From NCBI GenBank assembly GCA_030248295.1, contig JASANH010001563.1, positions 62,001 to 126,000 of the forward strand: a stretch of DNA of 64,000 bases, given 5' to 3'. Both the position numbers and the translations under genes were made by a program. The notes under the pieces were generated by a model. It saw nothing but the letters and a program-made list of their open reading frames with translations. It ran no database searches and was not told where the DNA came from. The stretch is from Mesodorylaimus sp. YZB2_4. Its lineage: Eukaryota > Nematoda > Enoplea > Dorylaimida > Dorylaimidae. Shown piece after piece: positions 33,927 to 46,316 of this stretch. Every line of letters begins with the position of its first letter. Position 1 is the stretch's first letter.

Positions 33927-34428
33927 TTCAGGAATCAAATGTGAGTGTACTCCTGAGAAGACCTGTTAGAGACATACTGTAGTCTTTCAGACTATGGCTA
34001 GTCCCACCCATCGGAGTTGCTGAGAGTTGTTTTAGTAAGAGCTTACTGAAATATAAAGGCTTACGCAGAAATTTTCCAGAAAATTTGGACATACTCATAT
34101 CTGACCTAACTGACACTTGAGAGTTGCGCAAAATAAAAACCTGTAAGTGCAAGGCTTTTATGCACTTTTGTTAAGATTTGAATCTCCACTTTTTTATTCT
34201 TGCAAAATCTGCTCTATTCAAAAGCGAATTCTGCAAATACTGGAGTCGAACAGATACGAAAAGGTGGTCTATAACTGCTAAAAGGTATTAACTTGAAAAA
34301 TTGCAGTATTTTTGACCCATTTGACCCGATCTTTCAGAAAAAAGACAAGACCCGATTTTGACCCGACCCAACCCGAAATTTAGCTGACCCGACCCGACCC
34401 GAAAGTACCTGACCCGATCCGGGGTCTA
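33927..34428 (+). repeat. Partial copy of the GACCCG hAT-like element
   Basis: Shares the blocks ATTCAGGAATCAAATGTGA, CAGACTATGGCTAGTCCCAC, TTACGCAGAA and TTTGACCCGATCTTT with 6735-7133, in the same order and orientation. It ends with the same terminal sequence ACCCGATCCGGGGTCTA after a GACCCGACCCGACCC array. The left terminal repeat is missing. Confidence 0.75.
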
Positions 34429-34866
34429 AGTCTGAACCCGGACACTCTCGGACAGGCGAACATTTGGTAATGAATCAAATCTTGCATTATCAATGCGTTC
34501 GCCCTGTGTTCACTCCCCCCCTACTGTATGTACTCGCTTACGTGTACAACAGTACACTTCACGCTGTATTTTCGATTTCCACCCAGAAAGGTCTTCAGTG
34601 ATCTTTCGGACAGAATCAACTGATACATTTCAGCCAAGGCCTGTGGGACATATTTGAGGGGCTTACAGTACTATCCAGAATAGGTTCCAGACTGGTCATA
34701 TTTCTGGGGAAAACAGTGCATCAAAATTTCCAAATATCCTGTGTAAGTCAGGTGGTGAATTTTTAATGACAAGCATACAGATAACTAGAGCTTCAGTTTG
34801 CCTAAGGACATATAGAGATGCAAATGTACACAAAAGCTCATTATGGAATTTGAAGTAGTACAGAGT

Positions 34867-37800
34867 CTAAACTCCTGCCGGATGCTGGACATAATCCGGC
34901 ACACCAACCGAGAGGATCGTATCGAAGAGTGCCAACGACTCGCAAATACTATTGTCCTGAAACGCGTGTACTATTTTGGCCCCTGTTCCTGGTGTTTTCG
35001 TTTTTTCAAAATGTTGTTGAAAAAACGTAGCTGCAGTCTAAAAAATCTAACCTACATGTTTGCACGATTCAAGAAACTCGTCCAACGTGATCGAGCCGTC
35101 TCCATTTTCGTCCATTTTCTGAAACACGGACTGCACCTTAGCTCAATATTTCTAGAGAAGGCGCGTGGCTTACGTTGAACACGAAGTCGATATGTTCTTG
35201 AACGGTATGTTCTTCTATCGGGGGGTCCGTCGGGGTGCCCATCATTTCGTACATGCTACCCACAACTTTCTCGATATCCTCCTTGGTCAACAGGCCGTCT
35301 TGATCGACGTCATAAAGGTCAAAGACCCAACGAAGTTTCTCCTCTGTTGATCCACGGGATAAAATCGATAATCCGACCACAAATTCCTGAAAATTTGGAG
35401 GTCATGCAGCCGCTCAACCCCAATGTATGAACACGCAGTATTCGATGTCATTGTAGAATGGTGAATGGAAAGGCCATGGGAAGTGGCAGAGGGAAGCACA
35501 GTAGCTGAAACACTTTCTGTCAAGGTCGGATGGACGAAGCATAGGAAGCAGACAAATCTGGAATGGAAGCTGTTAATCCTTACTTGGAGCTGAAGGATTT
35601 CAAATAATTTAGTCTGTTATTAGGCATTTGTGGTATGTACATAGGCACTTTTGTAAGTAATAGCAAGGCATGATACAAAGGGAAAATTGAAAGAAAGGGC
35701 TAGGACTAGCAGAGCGAAGGCTGTCCGGAAGACGCAAAGTTGAATTGACTCCAATTAAAAAGCGCGGTAAGTCTCAAGTATCTGCGCGCTGTTTGAAAAA
35801 ACAGCTTGTTTGGGTTCCTGAAAACATGCTCATGGTTTATTGTAGTAGTTTCCATAAAAGCAAGTTCGATTCACCAGTAGACATGAAGGGCTCATAGAGT
35901 GACACCTTCTTCGATTTTTCCCACTGACAACACAGAAAAATACTGATAATATGGCATTTTCCGCGCCATTAAGATTGTTTGATTTCTACTCTGCTCTTCA
36001 ATGACACTATCATTTTAGAACTTTATAAATCACGCTAACGTACCTCGAAGCTAATATGTCCATTTTTGTCACGATCGAATGTGTTAAAGACGTAAATTGC
36101 GTAACGACCCGTGTCAGCGTTGCTAAAATGGATAAGTCGTACAGCGGCAGATCAGCGAACTTCCGATTTTCCTGAAACTTCTCCTGTTTGCCTCGTGCGA
36201 TTAGTTTTTAAAAACTCAAAAATAATAGTATCAAACGCTACTGCATGGAACATAACTTTTGAGGGTCTTGGTTCAGACATGACAGATTTTTTATCGATTT
36301 CTTTTCGTGTTAGTAAACTCACAGTCAGTCCAAACGAATATTATGTTTCTACGCACTGAATACAGTACCTTTTTTGGCCATGTGGAAAAAATTGTGCATA
36401 AATCTCCTTGAATTGCTCCAGAGAGACCATGCCGTTTGGACAACACTAGAAAAAGGCAACTTTATGCAAAATGGCTTACAAAATGTTCAAGTTCAAGCTT
36501 CACTCCAACCCTTAGCAGCAGGAGCGCACTTACTGGGGCAGACATAGTATGAATAAAGAGACATGTAAAAATATTACAGGATATGGGTATCTGTGTGTAT
36601 TTCAAATTTTTAAGCACTGAATTTGTTTTTTATTCTTATAAAAGAAACAAATCTCATAAGACTTCTTAGAGTACTGCGGAGCTTACTTCCTTGAACCCCC
36701 GATACATCAATTGCAATTCTTTCTTCGAAAATTTTGTGATTTTGCAAAGTTGAAGCAAACTGTCTGGTCGGTATCGGATACTCGCACCTGACCCATCGCC
36801 ATCACCGTTGCCTTGTTCTAAAATGCGTCACTGGATTGAAATTAGCGCAAACTCATTTCACAAGTTTCATTAATTTTTTTTTGCAAGGAAAAAACACATA
36901 TCTTTCGACAGTGAGCTGCAGCCGCATAGCTGCGGGCTGTATCGCTGTATCGGAAAACGACTTACCCCAGAGGTAATCATCAGTACAATCAGTTATGCTC
37001 AAACTGGATAAACGGCGAGACATTTACAAAAAAAACGAGTTGCCAACCTCTCAGTGCAACGTCGAAAACACCCTAGTCCCTTCGCCGCAACTCTGCACAA
37101 AATTGTTCCGATGTGCTCAGTGTCAAATCAGCTTAGGTTCAGTGAAGCTTAGGCCACAAAGCAATAACATGGGAGAATGACAACCCTAATTCGTCAATGT
37201 CATTATCCTAATCTGTTCATCTCCTACTGGGACAAGTTTACATAACAGCCTCGGCTCGTGGCCCCAAATAGGCGAGATCATAGGCCCTGCTCTCTCCCCG
37301 CACCAAGCGTGTCTTAGACGGCATCGAGCTGGAAATGTTTACCACGGTGAATGAACAGCCATATGTTGGCCCATCCATCACTCCGATAGTGTTCACCGAT
37401 ATCCGAGTTTGAAATTCCCGCCCTCCTACTAAAACGTGTATGTCAGATTTGTTGGTGCATTCCATGTAAAGTGTAAAGTATTCATGTAAGAATGTTGTTG
37501 GTGGAGGTGCAAAGTGATGCTTGCGAGACAGGTTACGGGTGTGTATTCAAAAGTATAGGGTTAGAACAAGCCAACCGGCTTCGATCGATTTTACGCTCGT
37601 CTAATTGTAAATATGATAATTTCAGTGAGGCTATTGCACTGATGTGATGCAGGATTTCTACTTGCCAAGTGTTCCTTATCACTGTCAATTTCAGAATGCT
37701 GTCGTCTTGGGAAAACCAGAAAAGAAATGGTTGTGCAGCTGCAGGTTGAGAAATGCAGTTGGGACTGTTCCCGCTTGCCCTACCTTGGAATTTACTGACA

Positions 37801-40800
37801 AGGGAACATCGCCAACCGTTGAGTCGAACTTTGAAAAATGAAAAATTGTAATATGCTCCAAGGTCCAAAAGAAAGCTCTGTGCAAAATATTAAAGGCGTC
37901 TTGCTAACTGGTCAGCAGTGGTCAGTGCTTAGAGTACAGGAAAATTTTTCAACTCTGCTGGATTTTTTGGGTTTTTCAGGAAAAAACCCCGAACCAGAGT
38001 GGTGGACCCTCAAACTCGAAACTCCGAGCCCAAAGACCGAGTTTGGAAATAACTCTGCATGTTTTCCTAAACGCTCGGCTTCCTTACCACACAAAACTCC
38101 TGGACTTTGGACGCAGACCACTGCTGACCAGTTGGCCAGACGCCTCCTTATATTTATAACAGAGCTTTCTTTTGCACCTAGGAACATATTACAATTTTTC
38201 GTTTTTTAAAGTTTAACTTACGGTTGTCGATGTTCCCTTGTGAGTATCAAGAAGGATAAAATTTTCTTCAATCCTCTGGGTGGGCCGTTCGAGGGAGTTC
38301 CAACTGACATATCTTACCATTTGATCTTTTGAGTACCTTGTACAATCCAACGCTCAGTCGTCGGACCGCACTTCGTCGACGTACGGGCTCGGGACTCAAA
38401 AACAATTTTGTCGACGATCCGGTCGAAGCAGACCAGGAAACAATAGATTTTGTGCGAGAAACGGATCGAGACCTCGAGCGAAGCACAAAGCCACGCGTGG
38501 CTTGAATTTGCGGAAGGGTCATGGATTATAAGCCACAGGTGGACAAAAATATGAAGTTGAAATAGTGCGAGTACAGTTCCAGGTGCGAGCTCAGGATAGC
38601 ACGCTGGGCCTCCCAGTCTAAAATGTTCGCCTCCACAGAAAACTATGAAAGACAAAGGCAGACAGCCAGCGCATTGAAGAAGACTAAACCTGGTTCGAAA
38701 CTGTGAAAAGGGCGGAAGAGTGACAAAGGGACGTTCTATTTTGAAAGCGAAGCCTAGCTCAATCGAAGTTAGCATTAATTGAAAAGCGTCATTGATGATG
38801 GCCAAGAATTAATGAGGGTGAGGAAATGGTCAATAAAATTGCGTAGTGACAAGAATGGGGACCGGCAACATAATAGCGAGAGCGCGCTCCAAGTGCCGTT
38901 AAATGGATTTTTCTACTCACGCTCCAGTGCTGACTGACCAGCAGGAGGCGAAATATGTAGAAAGTGTTTAAGCTGATGATCGTTGAACGAGACTGGGTGA
39001 TGGCAAGGTAAGGAGGGAGAGCGCCAGTCTACACTCGAACTATGGCCACCTGTCAATTGTGGGGCCTAATACCCCTTTATTTCAATCCTCATTTTCGTGC
39101 CTGTCTGTACAGTACAGTCAGCGAAAAACCTAACAAAAAATATTTTTTGTTGGTTTTTACGTTTTTATAAAACCTTGGCTCTGAAGTACTATATATGCAT
39201 TTTATTACATATAATATAGTCACGATATAAACCGTCTGAGAATGAGCAGCAAAATGCAATCATTTGGGACAGAAATTTTTTGGTTTAGACATACAGTATG
39301 CATTTGCCTCATCTTAGTTTATCAATCTGGTTACTCATTATTGATCTCAGAAATAAAATACCCCCATCGGAGCTTCCGATCGGAGGGAACTACCGAAAAT
39401 GCTCACTAGCATCCCCCTGATCGGACCTCTTTCAAATCCTTTAGTACCAAGGCAGAAGGTGACGAGTTACGGAACGTACGTTAGACATCATCTTTGCGTT
39501 CCTCTTTCGCAAATTTTTCTTTCCTGTATTTACAAGCCAATGCACAAAACCAAAAACCAATACTGTAGCTTTTTGACTGCGCAGAACACACAATAGTCGA
39601 TTGTGGGCTAACTCTCCTCCACATGAAAAGCCATTCTTTGAATGCCTGGTCGCGAAATTAGCGTGTACAGTATGTAGGATAAAACAGGATTAGCACGGGA
39701 TTGCTAGGACCTGCGTTGACTTAGGAGTTAGGAGTCTGTACTCCACACTAGGTGTGCACTTGCTCGCGAGAGTTCGAGTCTCGGCCAGGTAAGTCATTTT
39801 GCCTAATGCGTCCCTTCACCCGCGGACTGTCGCGAGCCGTGGAAGCAAAATTATTTGTGCGACGAAAGGTAGTGCAGAGCTTTTCTACTTTTACTGAAAG
39901 AGCCAGCTACACAAGCACAAAACGACCGATTTCTTAGATGTACTCTGGGCATTTGAATCCCCATCCACAGAAATTCCTGCGCCCTATTTCTTAGGCGCAA
40001 CATCATTGGCCAGTTTGGACTGTAGGCCAGTCAAGGGTGGGCGTGGGGAGACGAAGCATACATATAATATCTCGGGAAGCTATGCTTTCATGACACGGAT
40101 TTCGGGTATGTGGCAACTGCAACCATGCTTAGCAGGCATTGCCCAACGCTCAATAGACCCCGCTGTGTCGTTTTTTATTTAGCTTGCTTTGGCGGAATCT
40201 GGTTTTGCCTATGACCGATTAGCAGTGAAACTTTGCAAACGACGCTGTGCGACGCAGAAAAGGAAAGTATCTTCTGTGATCCCACTTAAAGCATCCTCAA
40301 CAAGACACCCGCTTCTTCGGACCATGCCTGGTAAGCTTGAGACCCTGTCGGTATTCGACAGCCGAGACTGCCTCCTAGTTTGGCTGTTATCTCTCCACTC
40401 AGAGAGCCTCGACGGCACTGGGTCGGTATAGCCCATGCCATGCAAGGTCAGCTAGGGTTGATGATTTGCATAACGATCTCCGTCACCAGGGACGAGCCGA
40501 GCCGCAAAAACGATACAGGTAGACAAAAGCTAAATTACTGCACCACAAATGTGCTGCTGACGTCTTTCACATCCCCAAGAGCGCATAACACTATTCTAAG
40601 GGGACAAAAATATCAACAAGTTGCCCCTAACGCTAAAAGGGTAAATATTCGAGGGAGCATGGTGTACCTACTGTGTATCGGAGACACCAAAGCACGTGTC
40701 CAATCATCGATGCGCTGTGAAGCACTTGTTGTCTCACACATATCCACACCTGTCACATATCCTTTCCGTCAGCTGTGATGGGGAAAATAGAAAATTACTT

Positions 40801-40939
40801 CTGGCCAGCTGGTCGTGATAGAAATTTGCAGTAAATAAAATGGGTATTTACCTCTTTTCACCGGAATCCCCAGTGCAATCGACACTTTTCGCTTGGCCAA
40901 ACTGGACATGGCACCGAAAGATTTTAAAATGGCCTCCAT
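34867..40939 (-). CDS. KChIP-like neuronal calcium sensor (EF-hand protein)
   Basis: Seven exons on the minus strand (40939-40852, 36817-36687, 36445-36369, 36122-36044, 35386-35174, 35118-35056, 34956-34867) join in phase into 246 residues. KChIP proteins bind Kv4 potassium channels and tune their gating in response to calcium. Family blocks seen: RYRPDSL..TKFSKKELQLMYRGFK (about 43-73), the non-binding first EF hand CCPNG (74-78), IYAQFFPHG, FVVGLSILSRGSTEEKLRWVF (about 127-147) and MDENGDGSITLDEF. EF2 (115-126, DRDKNG) looks calcium-competent. EF3 (151-162, DVDQDG) ends in Asp rather than Glu. EF4 (199-210) is canonical. The last exon ends ICESLALFDTIL plus a short tail. Intron 1 is about 4 kb and contains a foldback MITE. 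ATG 40939 is the first in-frame ATG after a stop. NCS-1-type identity is less likely because of the GLSILSRG block. Confidence 0.9.
37799..38240. mobile_element. 442-bp foldback MITE in KChIP-like intron 1
   Basis: CAAGGGAACATCGCCAACCG at the left and its near reverse complement CGGTTGTCGATGTTCCCTTG at the right start arms of about 130 bp. The arms remain paired through AAAAATTGTAATATG..AAAGAAAGCTCTGT..GGTCAGCAGTGGTC. The trinucleotide TGA flanks both ends (37796-37798, 38241-38243), a possible 3-bp target duplication as made by PIF/Harbinger-type elements. Confidence 0.75.
39713..39790 (+). repeat. tRNA-like SINE head fragment
   Basis: TTGACTTAGGAGTTAGGAGTC (box A-like) is followed after about 35 bases by GAGAGTTCGAGTCTCGG (box B-like). 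The acceptor stem does not close, so I read it as a SINE head rather than a tRNA gene. It lies in intron 1 of the KChIP-like gene. Confidence 0.35.
40322..40500 (-). repeat. SINE family 1 fragment
   Basis: On the minus strand it carries GGTCAGCTAG-type, GTGCCGTCGAGGCTCTCTGAGTGG and CAGTCTCGGCTGTCGA blocks, corresponding to the body of the SINE at 17400-17500 and 55450-55560. Confidence 0.55.
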
Positions 40940-41455
40940 GATAGTCACTTTTGTTGACACCACAATTCATTACCATTTAAACCCTCTCGTAGGAATACTG
41001 ACTTCGAAGTAACCAAGTGTTGGAGAACTGCTGGCAGTCAAGTCGCAAACTTCGAACAGCTTGTCGGATGAGGAGTAGGAAGAAGGAATTGCATTTATTC
41101 GCAACGGACTGGTGATGAACGGGCGGCAGTTGTTCCAAGGACGGAAAGGTTGACGAAGCTCATTTTCTGACGAGCCTCACCTAACATGCTCCCTCGGGTC
41201 CTGCCGCTCATTTTGCCACATTTGCCGATCGTTTTACTCTGTTGGAGATAACCCCGTGTTCAGGCCAACCAGCCCGGCCATGTTTCCTTACTGGCACACT
41301 GTAAGAGCGAATGGGACTGATTCGCCCAGATGCTATTGCCTATCTTTAATCGATTATGGTCGCAGTCTGTTGACATGGTTCTTTAAAATTAGGCTTATAC
41401 TCGTAAGCTTATAAACAGCATTGCAAATTGAAGCATCAGGAAAAGTCAACAGTCC

Positions 41456-41619
41456 CGTGGTCGTGGCCCAGCGGGTTGAGGCGCCTGCCTCTCACGCTGG
41501 GTGCGCACTTAGAGCGGAGGGTACGACTCCCGCCTCGGCAAAAATGATTGTCAAATATGTGTTCCTTAGCCCTCGAGTGCGCTCTATCGTGCTTGGCTAT
41601 GGATAAAGTATGACATGAT
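41456..41619 (+). repeat. tRNA-derived SINE, family 2
   Basis: Plus-strand copy of the unit at 20969-21128. Box A-like TGGCCCAGCGGGTTGAGGCG lies at 41464-41483 and box B-like GGTACGACTCCCGCC at 41520-41534. The body ends CTATGGATAAAGTATGACATGA. Copies differ by scattered substitutions. Confidence 0.8.
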
Positions 41620-42172
41620 ATGACAACGGTGGGGGGCGGTAGGATATTGTAGCCGAAAAACACGTGGCTTCCATCATCAGAGTCAAGATAGATAATGATA
41701 TAGGGCAATAATGACGCTTACCTCCCTGAAATCACTCCGACTACCATCTGGTTGATGGGCGGAAAGGTTCACAGCTCGTTTTCTGACGAGGTAACCTAAT
41801 AGGTGCCATGGTAAGCAGAAAACGTAAGATATGAGTTCATCAGATCAAGTTCGTTGGTGGTTTACAATTATTCACGAGTCCGCTGCATCTTACGTCTTCT
41901 CCTTGATCAAACCAGGAATGCAAACTACAGTATACACGAGTTGCAACTTCATGTTTGGGTTGAGCTGGCTGAGATGGCCTACGTCACCGAAAAAGTAAAA
42001 TAATCCTCAAAATCATTGATATCCACTGTAATCGGCGTGTGGGTATCTTATCTGCACCTATCAGGGCACTGGGTCAGGAAGTGGTCAACGACTCTTACTG
42101 CAGGTCCTGTCGTGTTATTGATCTTACGCCTTCATATTCGGGCTGCTCATTGAAGTGCTGTACACTGAGTCA

Positions 42173-43043
42173 GGCCGCGGACGCACTAGGTCCGAGAATG
42201 GTTCCAGAACTCTTCTCGCGAGAATCGTTCTAGAATTGATCTCCCCATTCCGAGATCAATTCTGCGGGAAAGGTCTGGAAATCCAACAAACGTAGGAGAT
42301 GTATTTGCGCAAGATGTCCTGGCCCTTCGCAAGATCCTGAATCCTTAAGTATTCACAATGACCACGCATATCCACTAGCACCTTTTTTTACGAAAAGTTA
42401 TGTCATATCCAACAATGCGTGTCACAAAGTTCAATTCGTGTCTCAATACAGCCCAGAACAATTAGCGCTTGGCATCTGAAAAGTTAGTCTTCGCAGCTAA
42501 CGCAAGCTCATTGACATGGCTGTCTTGTACGCGCCTGACCCGATTTTGGTCTTATTTTTAATGCAAAAATTGTGCAATCGCAATAACGAGAGGTCGCTGT
42601 CTCCGAAATGGGAAGAGAAGCCCCGACTACTAGAGTAAGAAGCCATGATAAGAAACACTACCATAAGAGATAACTTGTGTGCGGAGGCATTTCTTATCGT
42701 TGATACATGCCCCTGAGACTGCGACTGCCGATAGCCCACAGGCGAGGGGCATTTCTCGGCAGATCAGACGGATCAATTATGAGTCCTTCACTTATGGAGT
42801 TTTCAAATTAGTAGTCTACAATAGATTCAAAGTCTGATGTGAAAGTTAAGTGGATATTTTGAATATTAGGGCCAATGAGCGGACTATCCTGCCGAGGAAA
42901 GCCTTAAGAACAGTTCTATAGATGCGATTTCGCCTGAAACACTTGAGAGCTGCATTCGCTTTAGCGCGATTTCAAAGGGAAAATGGTTCTCGAAAAGAAT
43001 TCCAGAATCATTCATCAGAATGGTTTCTAGTGCGACTGTGGGC
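42173..43043 (-). mobile_element. Non-autonomous element, inverted partner of 60205-61274
   Basis: Terminal inverted repeats GGCCGCGGACGCACTAGG and TTCTAGTGCGACTGTGGGC. Inside the ends are several TTCTCGCGAGAA and GAACGATTCTAGAA-type palindromes. The reverse complement aligns over most of its length to 60205-61274, sharing AATCCGTCTGATCTGC, GTTTCTTATCATGGCTTCTTACTC and TCTAGTAGTCGGGGCTTCT. No transposase was found in either copy. The superfamily is not clear. Confidence 0.65.
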
Positions 43044-43924
43044 TCAGCGCCAGTTTGATTCAAAGTCTCAACCATTAATTCCTATCCTATGCCTAGTCTA
43101 CTCTGCGCATGAATCACACCCAAGCTATATACTGCTCGAGAATCAGTGCGATATTCAAATCACTTACAGTATACCACAGGTCCTACCTCGAGGTCGCTGG
43201 TTGGCTATACAGGCATCAGGCGGCAATCGGTATTGAATTGCTGGCCTGAATTGCATTCCAGGCAGGGTATAGGACCCTCAGAGCCTCGAATATCTAGTCT
43301 ATCTGAAAGGTCTACCCGCGTGGTTGGTGAATAAACTACTACCTACAGTATGGACGAGGCGTCGTGGACTGCGCTGGATGGTTCCTTGTGGCTTGAGCCT
43401 TCCTCCGACCTATGACTGGACAAGAATTTCACCACTTTGAACTCGATCAGACCTCTTGCTTCCAACCTGAGATCTGGCGATGACCATGAATAACCACCTT
43501 TTTGTGTGACTCTTTGATATGAGAAATACATATGGTCCCGTGATGACCCACTGTGACGATATGCATATTTCGGTCAAGTGTTTTACTGCAGATTTTGGTG
43601 AAGCAGTTTTCTAATTTACGAAACACTCGTCTACGCGCGAAGCAGACGTATTTAGGTTGCTAATAAAATATGGCAGTCGAATAATGACTCAACAAAATCT
43701 TGGAGTATTAAGCATAGTGATGGCAATTCGTAGAGGTATGTGTAGTTGTTCCTAGACGGAGGCCCAAGTTTTAATAGCCGCGACTTCTCAACCCTGATGG
43801 TGGGGGAACCGTCACAGTGGAGGAGCGCATGTCTCCGTGAGCCGATTCCCCTACACCTCTCCCCGCCCCTCCCCCCCAAATAAGCCTCGCAATCGCAATG
43901 CATATGAAATTCAGTCGAGCCGAG

Positions 43925-44036
43925 CTAGCCTTCAGGACTGTGAAGACTGCTGGTACCAGACGACAGCCTCGCTTGATTGATGGCTGACTCGCATCATCCA
44001 AAACTGCTTCATCGTCTGGATCAACTCGTTGCATTG
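43925..44036 (-). pseudogene. Fragment of a second hAT transposase
   Basis: On the minus strand the frame reads DPDDEAVLDDASQPSI. This parallels ETDDEAPLADPSQPSM in the neighbouring intact transposase (coded near 44560-44600), and at the DNA level GATTGATGGCTGACTCGCATCA matches ATTGATGGCTGACTCGGATCA. The rest is lost or frameshifted. It is a decayed relative or partial duplication of the hAT gene next door. Confidence 0.6.
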
Positions 44037-44257
44037 GGACTCTTATAGAACCGTCTTGGTGGTCAGGGTCGACTGTACCAGTACCCGCGGCCTGATACAG
44101 CCAGTACTCGAAATTTCACTTATTACTCTTCCTGAAAAACTTTTTGAAAAATGGGTCGTATTTTGATTTCAAAAGCAGACAGTTCAGCAATAGCACCTTA
44201 TAAGCATGTTTGAATCTGCCGTCACATACGATAATCAGCACGTCTAGATGACTTACA

Positions 44258-46316
44258 CTAATTCGAATTATTGAATCCAACTACTTGGAGATTACATTTC
44301 AAAAAATGAAGCATTCGTGTATTTTCTGGCGAGAGACTTTCACAGTCATACCCGCATACATCCTGATCCACCAAAAATGCGGTTTCTGAGCTTCGATTTC
44401 CGGCGGGTGCAGAAAGATACATTTTCGCGATTTTAGCCAATCGAGGGAACGCTAAGAAATTGATCTTCCACCAATGCAATGGATTCGATTCGAGTCCGAC
44501 ATTTTTCGAACCCAAGTATTTTTCAAGTTCCTGTTCGACAGTTATCATTGATGGCTGACTCGGATCAGCCAAAGGTGCTTCATCGTCTGTTTCGAATAAA
44601 CCGCTCCAGCTGTTGTCCGCATCATCGAATTTAGGACGTTTCTCCGCAACTGATTTGGTTCCATCGGTCAAGACACGTTCATTTTCAAGCTCCCACATGA
44701 TGCGTTTAATGGCGTCCACTGCAGCACCACTTCTCGCTGCAGACACGAAGTACGCCTGCTTGAATCGGGGGTCCAGAATTGTCGCGATGCTGTAGTCCTT
44801 GATAGCTTCGACGTTATAACCGGCCAGTTCTTGATTTCCATTATGATCTTCCTCCGAAAATCGAAAACGAAAGCGCAGGCGGTCCAGCAGGAACTGTTTC
44901 AAATAAAGCAACGACCCCGAAACGTTTACGTTTTTTTTCAACTGTTTTTCAATCCAAATCAGGCGTGGAATAACCTCGGATATACACGCAGAATCTTTCT
45001 CAAATTCCAACGTCGCCGTACGAAAAGGCTTTAATAATTCAACCACAGCAGCGAGCAAAGTCCAATCGTTTTCATCCAACCGTTTTGCTCTAGAAACGCG
45101 AAGTTCTGCGCAAGCCATCATTACAGCTTCCTTGTTAATCAACATGCCAAAAAGCATGTCATATTCACTGTCCCAACGAGTTTGATGATCGACTTGAAGA
45201 ACAGTTTCATCCACTTCTAATTCTAGTTGCCGCCCCCTCAATGCCTCAGATGCTTTCGTACTGCTACGAAAATAAGCGACGAGAGCGGACGACTTTTGTG
45301 TCAAATCTGTTATCGGTTTCTCCCCGTTGATCAAATCATTTACGACTAACTGTAGCGTATGAATGGCGCATGGAACTCTTCGAAGACCTGATTCATCGAT
45401 CGCATTCGCCAAATCTATCGAATTATCAGTAACTGCAATATGAATCTTCGTCATCAATTTCCAATCGATCAAAACGTCTTGAACGCTATTGGATATGTTG
45501 CCTGTCGTATTTCGCTTATCGAAAGGGAAACATTCCAACGTAATAACTTTTCGGATCCATTCTTCAGTGATAAAATGGACAGCGAACGACATGAAGGCAT
45601 GCGCATTTCGACATGACCAAAAATCGATCGTAAATGAGCACTTATCTACCATTTCGTGCAAAAGGGATAAAATTGTCGCACGTACATTTTTGTGCATCTT
45701 GGGAATAATGACTGTTCGAATAGTTTTTTCAGATGGAACTTGGAAACATTTATTCAAAAATGATACGAATCGGTGAAATGGTTCATTGTCAATTGAACAG
45801 TAAGGAATACCTGCGGATGCAATCCACTCGGCCAGCAGAGCCATTCCTTCTTCCTGCTTCGAATTTTCCAAGGACCACTTGAAAAATGATTCGAGCTTTT
45901 TTTGGGATTCCTTGGTCGGCGTATGCGATTTAGAAGCGGCAGGCATTAAAACACGCATTTCTTGAGTATCTCGCTCGGATTCTTTTTTTTGAAAAAATGC
46001 ATCGAGCCGAGCTTTTTCTTTGTTTTCGAATTCATTCCATTCTTGTATATGCGAGCTGGAAATAACGAGACGATGCGGCATTTATATTCTTCAGTGGGTA
46101 GATATTTTAAAAACTGACGTCACATGATAAAAAATTGTAGACTACTTGTGCAGGTGCATACCTTTTCAAATGACGTTTCAACGGGCCAGGAGTACAATCT
46201 TTGAATGAGGGGCCGCCTCTCGAGATCTTCGTCTTGCAGAGCTTGCAAATCGCTTGCAATTGCTTATTGTCGTCGATATCGTAATAATCGTAAACTTTCG
46301 AAACTTTGGAAGACAT
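44258..46316 (-). CDS. hAT-superfamily transposase with BED zinc finger
   Basis: Two exons (46316-46162 and 46055-44258) separated by a 106-bp intron give 650 residues. hAT transposases cut and paste DNA with a D-D-E active site. Seen: a BED zinc finger with C24-x2-C27 and H49-x4-H54. The second histidine appears only after splicing, which fixes the intron. The first Asp lies in TIDFWSCRNAHAF (D196) and the second in AVTDNSIDLANAI (D262). C281 and H284 sit in PCAIHTLQLVV, then RWDSEYDML. The C-terminal dimerisation block runs from LEKYLGS..NPLHWWK to SSETAF (E609) and LSPENTRMLHFLK. The reading frame is fully open. Odd: the usual SER-x-FS motif reads SSETAFLV, so R and S are changed. No convincing terminal inverted repeats or 8-bp duplication were found within about 500 bp, so it may be a domesticated or end-decayed copy. 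Confidence 0.9.

Noticed and set aside
36369..36445. Possible frameshift in the KChIP-like exon at the T run before PHG
   Set aside because: Careful recount shows six T, which keeps the frame (AQFFPHG) and the exon phase.
38268..38805. Minus-strand frames of 84 and 163 residues in KChIP-like intron 1, one Arg/Ser-rich with a GTAC donor-like end
   Set aside because: Considered as an alternative first exon, but the donor phase does not match the next exon, and no homology is recognisable.
41456..41540. Possible functional tRNA gene
   Set aside because: Boxes A and B are present but the acceptor stem does not close, and the same head with the same non-tRNA body recurs at 20969-21128, so it is a SINE.
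46100..46160. Hypothesis that the hAT BED exon simply reads through (Tyr in place of the second zinc His)
   Set aside because: Splicing at the GT near 46161 to the AG near 46056 restores His-x4-His and an unbroken frame, so an intron is the better reading.
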